Assembly (NCBI GenBank): GCA_002509665.1
Contig: DADN01000250.1
Coordinates: 43,188 to 48,277, forward strand
Length of the DNA: 5,090 nucleotides
Direction: 5' to 3'
Origin: Methanobacterium sp. UBA8
GTDB lineage: Archaea; Methanobacteriota; Methanobacteria; Methanobacteriales; Methanobacteriaceae
Within the stretch, counting starts at the first letter, position 1. Each line of letters opens with the position of its first letter. Of the stretch, positions 1 through 4,729 are shown one piece after another. The notes under the pieces are model-generated. The model made no database searches. It had not been told where the DNA came from and saw only the letters and a program-made list of their open reading frames with translations. The translations under genes were made by a program, and so were the position numbers.

Positions 1-13
1 ATTTTTTGTTTTC
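1..13 (+). terminator. Possible T-rich terminator of an upstream gene
   Basis: The window opens with two T-runs (positions 2-7 and 9-12) separated by one G. Archaeal transcription commonly ends at such T-tracts without a hairpin, so this could end a gene lying to the left. No upstream coding sequence is visible and there is no GC-rich stem in the few bases available, so the call rests on base composition alone. Confidence 0.2.
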
Positions 14-15
14 AG

Positions 16-30
16 CAGAAATTATATAAA
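16..30 (+). promoter_or_regulatory. Candidate archaeal BRE/TATA promoter element for the redox operon
   Basis: TTATATAAA at 22-30 closely resembles the archaeal TATA box, and the purine-rich CAGAAA just before it (16-21) fits a TFB recognition element. Transcription would then start about 25 bases downstream, near 50-55, leaving a leader of roughly 85-90 bases that contains the inverted repeat at 79-103. A second weaker candidate is ATTTATAAC at 61-69, which would place the start inside that repeat. I found no convincing bacterial -35/-10 pair with normal spacing. The region is very AT-rich, so chance matches are likely. Confidence 0.35.
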
Positions 31-78
31 ATAAATTTACTTATGTTGGTAAAAATCATAATTTATAACAAAATAATA

Positions 79-103
79 TGAATCCATTCATTTAATGGAT
101 TCA
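79..103. promoter_or_regulatory. Perfect inverted repeat, possible operator or leader hairpin
   Basis: TGAATCCATT (79-88) and AATGGATTCA (94-103) are exact reverse complements separated by the five bases CATTT. The repeat ends 36 bases before the first start codon and is not followed by a T-run, so it does not look like a terminator. It could bind a dimeric winged-helix repressor, or fold as a hairpin in the mRNA leader. A partial echo, GGGATTC at 108-114, follows it. No regulator gene is visible in the window to pair with it. Confidence 0.45.
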
Positions 104-127
104 GAGTGGGATTCTTAATATGGTATT

Positions 128-132
128 GGAGG
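128..132 (+). promoter_or_regulatory. Shine-Dalgarno site for the first EFR1 gene
   Basis: GGAGG lies 7 bases before the ATG at 140. It is a strong match to the 16S rRNA anti-Shine-Dalgarno sequence and fixes the start of the first gene. Confidence 0.8.
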
Positions 133-139
133 AAATTAT

Positions 140-907
140 ATGATTTTTTATTTTTCAGGCACTGGAAATTCATTATATGCTGCCAAAAGGCTGCATGAAT
201 CTGATGGCGGGGAACTTATTGATATGGTCAGTGCATTAAACGAAAAACGTTTTAAATACAGCGTAGTAGATGGTGAAAAGGTAGGTATTGTGTTTCCAGT
301 TTATTTTTATGGACTGCCTACAGTTGTAGCTGAATTTATGGACAGGCTAGCAATAGAAAGCGATGCAGATCATTTTATTTATACAGTTATCACATGTGGA
401 GGATCCATTGGAAAAGCAGATAAAATGATTGCAGATAAGCTTAAACAGAAAAATCTCCAGTTAAACAGTGCTTTTTCCATTAAGATGCCCAGTAACTATG
501 TTATAATGTACGATGTGCCAGATAAAGAAAAACAGGATTTAACTCTTCGGGATGCAGAGAAACAAATAGAGAAAATAGTTGGATTTTTGGAAGTTAATAA
601 AAAAGGTAATTTTGTCTCCAATCGGGGTTATTTTGCCCCATTGGCGCCGATTGCATATAAATTATATGGAACTTACCGTAAGACTAAAAAATTTTATGCT
701 ACTGATGCATGTACCAGCTGCGGCTTATGTGAAGAAATGTGCCCATCTAAGACAATACAGCTTTCATCTGGAAAACCAGAATGGATAAATGATAAATGCA
801 GTCACTGCAGTGCATGTATTAACCGTTGCCCTACAAGAGCTATTCAATACGGTAATGCCACGAAAAAAAGAGGGCGTTACGTAAATCCAAATGTAGACTT
901 TAGTTAA
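140..907 (+). CDS. EFR1-family flavodoxin/ferredoxin fusion protein
   Basis: A 255-residue soluble electron carrier. The N-terminal half is flavodoxin-like: the FMN phosphate loop S6-G-T-G-N-S11 follows the first strand, then VFPVYFYGLP (51-60) and TCGGSIG (85-91) match the further FMN-facing loops. The C-terminal quarter is a bacterial-type two-cluster ferredoxin, with C191/C194/C197/C201 followed by Pro and C220/C223/C226/C230 followed by Pro, i.e. two CxxCxxCxxxCP motifs for two 4Fe-4S clusters. No signal peptide or membrane segment is seen, so it should be cytosolic. The family is common in methanogens and clostridia and its partners are poorly known. A role passing electrons between ferredoxin-type donors and flavin reductases is inferred from the domains and neighbours. 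It is the first gene of the operon, 19 bases before the nitroreductase. A paralogue lies at 3890-4669. Confidence 0.9.
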   Translation: MIFYFSGTGNSLYAAKRLHESDGGELIDMVSALNEKRFKYSVVDGEKVGIVFPVYFYGLPTVVAEFMDRLAIESDADHFIYTVITCGGSIGKADKMIADKLKQKNLQLNSAFSIKMPSNYVIMYDVPDKEKQDLTLRDAEKQIEKIVGFLEVNKKGNFVSNRGYFAPLAPIAYKLYGTYRKTKKFYATDACTSCGLCEEMCPSKTIQLSSGKPEWINDKCSHCSACINRCPTRAIQYGNATKKRGRYVNPNVDFS

Positions 908-911
908 AATC

Positions 912-918
912 AGGGGGT
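912..918 (+). promoter_or_regulatory. Shine-Dalgarno site for the nitroreductase
   Basis: AGGGGGT lies 8 bases before the ATG at 927. It differs from the consensus GGAGGT by one A-to-G change that still pairs as G-U with the rRNA. The next gene uses the same unusual GGGGGTAT form. Confidence 0.65.
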
Positions 919-926
919 ATTCTAAT

Positions 927-1499
927 ATGGAATTTTTTGATTTAGTTAAAAACAGGAGATCTGTTCGAAAATATAATGCCCAACCAGTGGATAAAGAAGA
1001 TATTTTGAAAATACTGGACGCTGCTAATTGGGCACCTTCTGCAATGAACTGGCAGCCGTGGGAGTTCATTGTTGTATCTGGTGAGCTGCTTAAACCTCTT
1101 GGTAATAGTTTCAAGGCTGTTGTGGAAAAAATAATGTATGAATCAGAAGAAACTTTCGATGAGGAGTTTGTAAAGTTTGCAGCCCATTATGGCGGAGCTC
1201 CTGTAGTTATAGTAGTGCTCACTAGAGTAAATGAGAAACCTAATGTGATGAAAGCAAATCTTGAAAGTACAAGTGCTGCCATGGAAAATTTAGTACTCGC
1301 TGCTACTAATCTAGGACTTGGTACATGCTGGATGACAGGACCTCTCCATGATGAGAATAGCTTACGCAGTATTTTAGATATTTCTCCTGACAAAGAAATC
1401 GTTGCAGTAACACCTTTGGGATATCCTGATGAAGTTCCAGAGCCACGCCCTCGATTAGATGCAGAGCTAAAACAAAAGGTTAGATGGTTAGGTTACTAA
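927..1499 (+). CDS. Nitroreductase-family FMN oxidoreductase
   Basis: A 190-residue protein of typical family length, expected to be a cytosolic homodimer with one FMN per subunit interface. The N-terminal NRRSVRKY segment (9-16) carries the arginines and serine that hold the FMN phosphate and ribityl chain. APSAMNWQPWEF (36-47) is the classic PSxxNxQPW flavin-contact motif. LGLGTCWMTGP (129-139) and PLGYPDE (163-169) match the later conserved FMN-binding and closing segments. Family members use NAD(P)H or other donors for two-electron reduction of nitro compounds, quinones, flavins or enones, and the real substrate cannot be read from sequence. The gene lies 19 bases after an EFR1 gene and 24 bases before an Isf-like gene, so electron supply from those carriers rather than directly from NAD(P)H is plausible but inferred. 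No disruption is seen. Confidence 0.9.
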   Translation: MEFFDLVKNRRSVRKYNAQPVDKEDILKILDAANWAPSAMNWQPWEFIVVSGELLKPLGNSFKAVVEKIMYESEETFDEEFVKFAAHYGGAPVVIVVLTRVNEKPNVMKANLESTSAAMENLVLAATNLGLGTCWMTGPLHDENSLRSILDISPDKEIVAVTPLGYPDEVPEPRPRLDAELKQKVRWLGY

Positions 1500-1512
1500 T
1501 TTTATTTCAAAT

Positions 1513-1518
1513 GGGGGT
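1513..1518 (+). promoter_or_regulatory. Shine-Dalgarno site for the first Isf-like gene
   Basis: GGGGGT lies 5 bases before the ATG at 1524. It has the same G-rich variant form as the site before the nitroreductase. Confidence 0.6.
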
Positions 1519-1523
1519 ATAAT

Positions 1524-2174
1524 ATGAGGGTAATTGCAGTTAATGGCAGTCCAAGGAAGAAATGGAATACAGCTACCTTACTTAAAAAGGCTCTTGAAGG
1601 GGCCGAGTCTCAGGGAGCTGAAACTGAACTAGTTAATCTTTATGATTTAGATTTTAAAGGGTGTAAAAGTTGTTTTTCCTGCAAAACTAAGGGCAGTAGA
1701 AGTTATGGTAAATGTGCAGTTAGAGATGACTTAACGCCAGTTTTAAAGAAGATTGAAGAAGCAGATGCAGTCATTTTAGGTTCTCCAATTTATTTGGGAA
1801 CGGTTTCCGGAGAAATGAAAACTTTTATGGAACGTTTGATGTTTCCTTACTTAGCATATACCAATCCCCCTCAGTCACTTTTTGAAAGAAAGATAAAAAC
1901 TGCATTTATTTATACGATGGGCATCCCTGAAGAACAGTTAAGTGAATACGGTTATAAGCTGCAATTTGATACTAATGAATATATTCTTAAGATATTATTT
2001 GGCCATTCAGAATATCTTCTTAGCATGGATACGTATCAATTTAAGGATTATTCTAAGGTAGTTGCGAACCGTTTTGATCCTGAGCATAAGGCAAAGAGGC
2101 GGAAAGAAGTATTTCCTGAGGATTGTCAGAAAGCATTTGATATAGGGGCAAGATTTGCCAGGATGGATGATTAA
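1524..2174 (+). CDS. Iron-sulfur flavoprotein (Isf-like, NADPH-dependent FMN reductase fold), copy 1
   Basis: A 216-residue flavodoxin-fold protein. VNGSPRKKWNTATLL (6-20) is the FMN phosphate-binding loop of the NADPH-dependent FMN reductase superfamily. C47, C50, C53 and C64 form a CxxCxxCx10C motif. The first three fall at the same residue numbers as the cluster ligands of Methanosarcina thermophila Isf, but the last gap is longer than the x4-7 usual for that family. GSPIYLGTVSGEMKTFMER (86-104) is the second FMN loop and dimer-face helix. Known Isf proteins take electrons from ferredoxin and can reduce O2 and H2O2, but this copy's acceptor is unknown. The C-terminal basic stretch KAKRRKEVFPEDCQKAF (189-205) is identical in copy 2. 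The OYE gene starts one base after the stop codon, and its ribosome site lies inside this gene's last codons, implying translational coupling. Confidence 0.85.
   Translation: MRVIAVNGSPRKKWNTATLLKKALEGAESQGAETELVNLYDLDFKGCKSCFSCKTKGSRSYGKCAVRDDLTPVLKKIEEADAVILGSPIYLGTVSGEMKTFMERLMFPYLAYTNPPQSLFERKIKTAFIYTMGIPEEQLSEYGYKLQFDTNEYILKILFGHSEYLLSMDTYQFKDYSKVVANRFDPEHKAKRRKEVFPEDCQKAFDIGARFARMDD
2160..2170 (+). promoter_or_regulatory. Shine-Dalgarno site fixing the OYE-type gene start
   Basis: AGGATGGATGA sits within the final codons of the preceding gene. Its GGATGA part (2165-2170) is 5 bases before the ATG at 2176. This favours 2176 over the in-frame ATG at 2155, which lies upstream of the site, and over the ATG at 2188. 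Confidence 0.6.
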
Positions 2175-2175
2175 T

Positions 2176-3192
2176 ATGGCAAATATCATGAGTCCAATTA
2201 AAGTAAAAAATGTGGATTTCAAAAACAGGGTTGTAATGGCCCCTATGGTAATATTTGGGCTGACATCTGAAGATGGTGTAATGGAACCAAAATTGGTGGA
2301 TCATTACTTAAAAAGAGCAGATACTGATACTGGCCTTATGATTAGTCAGGCTCTTACTGTATCCTCTGAAAATATGGTAATGGGAGGTGCAGGTGCCTAT
2401 TCTGATTTACATATAGAATATTTAAGTAAGATTAAAGAAGCATGCCACCAAAACGGTACAAGATTTTTTGCACAGCTTGCTTATCCTGGATTTAGTTATT
2501 ATAATGATAATTCAAAGGATATAAATCAATTAACAAAAGAAGATCTTGGTAAAATACGAGACGAGTTTATTAACGGTGCAAACGTATGTAAAAATGCAGG
2601 GCTTGATGGAATTGAAATGCATGGGGCCCATACATTTTTCTTGAATATGATGGCATCACCACAGTCTAATAAACGTGAAGATGAATATGGTGGAGATATT
2701 AACGGGAGATTGTTTCTACTAAAAGAGATTGTTGACGGTATAAAAGATTTTTCTGGCGATGATTTTATTATATCTTACAGGCTGGGCTGGAATGATAATC
2801 TGAATTTAGATATAGGAACTGCTAAAGCAATTGAGGATATAGGAATAGATATGTTGCATGTTTCTTCAGGAATACCTGGAGATAGGAATCTGGAGATACC
2901 TGGAGATTTTAATTACAATGAAGTTGTTTATACAGGTTGTCAAATCAAAAAGCACATAAATATTCCAGTTATCGTTGTTAATGATATAAGAACAATAAAC
3001 AGGGGAAAATATCTTCTTGAAAAGGATTTATGTGATTTTGTAGCTTACGGCAGGCCATTTTTGGCTGATGAAAATTTTATGACGGAATCAATATTAGATC
3101 CAACGTATGATCCTTGTTTAAGATGTAATCAGTGCCAGTGGTTTGAGAATATAGATAAGTGTCCTGGGCAGATAAAATCTAAAAAAAGGTGA
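2176..3192 (+). CDS. Old Yellow Enzyme-type FMN/4Fe-4S oxidoreductase, short form
   Basis: A 338-residue TIM-barrel flavoenzyme of the NADH:flavin oxidoreductase/OYE family. Family landmarks are KNRVVMAPM (16-24), Q100 in FFAQL (flavin contact), H149-G-A-H152 (substrate-binding His pair), SPQSNKREDEYGG (161-173) and YGRPFLAD (291-298, with R293 at the FMN phosphate). C314, C317, C320 and C329 (CxxCxxCx8C) resemble the 4Fe-4S site of trimethylamine dehydrogenase and 2,4-dienoyl-CoA reductase. The chain stops nine residues later, so the FAD/NAD(P)H domains of those enzymes, normally about 300 more residues, are absent. Two oddities stand out. The proton-donor Tyr two residues after the second His is F154. 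The usual HxGR after the FMN-contact Gln is YPGF (103-106). It probably reduces an activated C=C or related bond, or is a dehydrogenase, using electrons from a partner protein. Isf-like genes flank it on both sides. Confidence 0.88.
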   Translation: MANIMSPIKVKNVDFKNRVVMAPMVIFGLTSEDGVMEPKLVDHYLKRADTDTGLMISQALTVSSENMVMGGAGAYSDLHIEYLSKIKEACHQNGTRFFAQLAYPGFSYYNDNSKDINQLTKEDLGKIRDEFINGANVCKNAGLDGIEMHGAHTFFLNMMASPQSNKREDEYGGDINGRLFLLKEIVDGIKDFSGDDFIISYRLGWNDNLNLDIGTAKAIEDIGIDMLHVSSGIPGDRNLEIPGDFNYNEVVYTGCQIKKHINIPVIVVNDIRTINRGKYLLEKDLCDFVAYGRPFLADENFMTESILDPTYDPCLRCNQCQWFENIDKCPGQIKSKKR

Positions 3193-3193
3193 G

Positions 3194-3199
3194 AGGAGG
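3194..3199 (+). promoter_or_regulatory. Strong Shine-Dalgarno site for the second Isf-like gene
   Basis: AGGAGG lies 8 bases before the ATG at 3208, directly after the stop codon of the OYE-type gene. It is the strongest ribosome site in the window and suggests that copy 2 is translated well in its own right. Confidence 0.8.
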
Positions 3200-3207
3200 A
3201 ATAATAT

Positions 3208-3858
3208 ATGAAGATTATGGCATTTAATGGAAGCCCTCGGAAAAAATGGAATACTGCGACTTTACTTAAAAATGCTCTTGAAGGGGCTGAATCTAAAGGA
3301 GCTGAAACTGAATTAATTAATCTTTATGATTTAAATTTTAAAGGGTGTAAAAGTTGTTTTTCCTGTAAAACTAATGGCAGCAAAAGTTACGGTAGATGTG
3401 CAGTTAAGGATGACTTAACACCTATATTAGAAAGAATTGAAGAAGCAGATGCAGTTATTTTAGGTTCTCCAATTTATCTGGGGACAGTTACTGGTGAAAT
3501 GAGGTCACTAATGGAACGTTTGATATTTCCTTATTTAACATACACTGATCCTATACAGTCGCTTTTCAAGAAAAAGATCCATTCTGCATTTATTTACACT
3601 ATGAACATTGCTGAAGAACAGATAGAAGAATATGGATATACTACACACTTCAATACAAATGAGAATTATCTCAGGTTGATATTCGGCGAGGCAGAATCAC
3701 TCTTTAGCTATGACACTTATCAATTCAGAGACTATTCTAAGGTACTTGCGACTCGTTTTGATGAGAAGAGGAAAGCAAAAAGGCGAAAAGAAGTGTTTCC
3801 AGAAGACTGCCAAAAAGCGTTTGAAATGGGAGCTAGATTCGCTCAGCATGTAAAATAG
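3208..3858 (+). CDS. Iron-sulfur flavoprotein (Isf-like), copy 2
   Basis: A 216-residue protein that aligns without gaps to copy 1 at 1524-2174. My hand count gives 159 identical residues of 216, about 74%. The FMN loop FNGSPRKKWNTATLL (6-20), the cysteines C47/C50/C53/C64 and the second FMN loop SPIYLGTVTGEM (87-98) are all kept. Differences cluster in residues 111-170, where about 40% differ, against about 18% in residues 1-110. That middle segment probably shapes the acceptor or partner site, so the two copies may have different partners. The end of the chain (KAKRRKEVFPEDCQKAF, 189-205) is unchanged. The gene starts 15 bases after the OYE-type gene and ends 31 bases before the second EFR1 gene. 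It is predicted to be a cytosolic FMN and 4Fe-4S electron carrier or reductase, with no known substrate. Confidence 0.85.
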   Translation: MKIMAFNGSPRKKWNTATLLKNALEGAESKGAETELINLYDLNFKGCKSCFSCKTNGSKSYGRCAVKDDLTPILERIEEADAVILGSPIYLGTVTGEMRSLMERLIFPYLTYTDPIQSLFKKKIHSAFIYTMNIAEEQIEEYGYTTHFNTNENYLRLIFGEAESLFSYDTYQFRDYSKVLATRFDEKRKAKRRKEVFPEDCQKAFEMGARFAQHVK

Positions 3859-3879
3859 TTTTAGTAAAAAATTGATTTT

Positions 3880-3885
3880 GAGGGG
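3880..3885 (+). promoter_or_regulatory. Shine-Dalgarno site fixing the second EFR1 start
   Basis: GAGGGG lies 4 bases before the ATG at 3890. An in-frame TTG at 3872 precedes it, but using that codon would put the ribosome site inside the coding region, so 3890 is preferred. Confidence 0.55.
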
Positions 3886-3889
3886 TTTG

Positions 3890-4669
3890 ATGAGAGCTAA
3901 ACTCTTTTATTTTTCAGGAACAGGAAATTCTCTTGCTGCTGCCCGGAAAATAGCACAACGAATCGACACCAATGACATTAATAATATAGCTAATTTTAGG
4001 GGACAGGAAATAGAAGTGAATACGGAAGTAGTTGGATTTATTTTTCCTGTTTATTTTCAAGACATGCCTGAAGTTGTAAAGAACTTTGTAAACAAACTTA
4101 AATTTAAAAATAATCCTTATATTTTTGCAGCTGTAACATGTAACGGCGGACCGGGTTTTACATTATTTAATTTAGACAAAATTCTAAAATCAAAAGGACA
4201 AATGCTTTCATCTGGATTTACATTGACTATGCCTGGTAATTCTGTTATTATATTAGATTTAACCAGTAATCTGGAAATACAAAAAGAAAGATTGGTTAAT
4301 TCTGAAATTAAAATGGACAGAATGTCTAAAATAATTAGAAAGCGGTTAGAAACTGGAATTGAAGGTGAAGATAAAATTAAGGATAGATTGGAAGGATCTA
4401 TCCTTGGTTTTGTTGCAACAAAGGTATACAGGGCACATAGAAAATTTGTAGCCAGTGAAAAATGTACATTATGTGGGACCTGTCAAAGAATTTGTCCTGA
4501 AAGCAATATTAAAGTGGATGAGAAGGTTATATGGGACAATAGCTGCGATTTATGTTTAGCATGCTTCCACTGGTGCCCTCAAAAAGCAATAGAAATTGGA
4601 AATTCCACTAAAAGCCGCATAAGATATCATCATCCAGGTATAATCGTGAAAGACATGATGTTGAGGTAA
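3890..4669 (+). CDS. EFR1-family flavodoxin/ferredoxin fusion protein, second paralogue
   Basis: A 259-residue protein with the same design as the product of 140-907. The flavodoxin loop S9-G-T-G-N-S14 comes first, then IFPVYFQDMP (51-60) and TCNGGPG (83-89). A two-cluster ferredoxin tail follows, with C192/C195/C198/C202 and C219/C222/C225/C229, each set ending in CP. The ATG at 3890 is chosen because the protein then begins MRAKLFYFSGTGNS, matching the MIFYFSGTGNS start of the first paralogue. A longer form from TTG at 3872 would add six residues. The two EFR1 proteins have clearly diverged, especially in residues 125-185 between the domains, so this is not a recent duplication, unlike the Isf pair. 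It is predicted to be a cytosolic electron carrier that probably serves the adjoining reductases. It is the last gene of the tightly spaced run, with a 60-base gap following. Confidence 0.88.
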   Translation: MRAKLFYFSGTGNSLAAARKIAQRIDTNDINNIANFRGQEIEVNTEVVGFIFPVYFQDMPEVVKNFVNKLKFKNNPYIFAAVTCNGGPGFTLFNLDKILKSKGQMLSSGFTLTMPGNSVIILDLTSNLEIQKERLVNSEIKMDRMSKIIRKRLETGIEGEDKIKDRLEGSILGFVATKVYRAHRKFVASEKCTLCGTCQRICPESNIKVDEKVIWDNSCDLCLACFHWCPQKAIEIGNSTKSRIRYHHPGIIVKDMMLR

Positions 4670-4729
4670 ATGCGTTAATTAATTTATAAATTCATGTTAT
4701 ATAATAAAAAATTTAAAGAGATTAAAAAA
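4670..4729 (+). promoter_or_regulatory. AT-rich intergenic gap with possible TATA boxes
   Basis: This 60-base gap is the longest between genes and is almost entirely A/T. It holds TTTATAAA (4683-4690), inside the perfect palindrome AATTTATAAATT (4681-4692), and TTATATAA (4697-4704). Used as archaeal TATA boxes, they would start transcription near 4711-4714 or just before the ATG at 4730, giving a very short leader. There is no hairpin followed by a T-run, so termination of the preceding operon is not shown. Read-through into the next gene is equally possible. Confidence 0.3.

Noticed and set aside
79..103. Inverted repeat as a rho-independent terminator.
   Set aside because: The stem is AT-rich and is followed by GAGTGGG rather than a T-run, so an operator or leader hairpin fits better.
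579..788. Alternative + strand frame inside the first EFR1 gene.
   Set aside because: It lies wholly within the EFR1 coding region in another frame and has no domain. Its cysteines mirror the ferredoxin codons out of frame.
764..1393. Antisense open frames opposite the first EFR1 gene and the nitroreductase.
   Set aside because: They are shadows of well-supported + strand genes, with no recognisable domain and no ribosome site that I could support.
2155..2175. Longer OYE-type start at ATG 2155, adding seven residues.
   Set aside because: It overlaps the end of the preceding gene and lies upstream of the best ribosome site, which sits 5 bases before the ATG at 2176. The extra residues match nothing in the family.
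2007..2304. Antisense frames near the first Isf/OYE junction, one starting with a hydrophobic stretch that resembles a membrane segment.
   Set aside because: The hydrophobicity comes from reading AT-rich coding DNA backwards. Both overlap two convincing genes on the + strand.
3872..3889. TTG start for the second EFR1 protein.
   Set aside because: The GAGGGG ribosome site at 3880-3885 points to ATG 3890, and the protein from there lines up with the first EFR1 protein's start.
4694..4729. In-frame ATG giving a 12-residue extension of the third Isf-like protein.
   Set aside because: No ribosome site precedes it, the added residues are low-complexity Lys-rich, and starting at 4730 places the cysteines at residues 47, 50 and 53, as in other Isf proteins.
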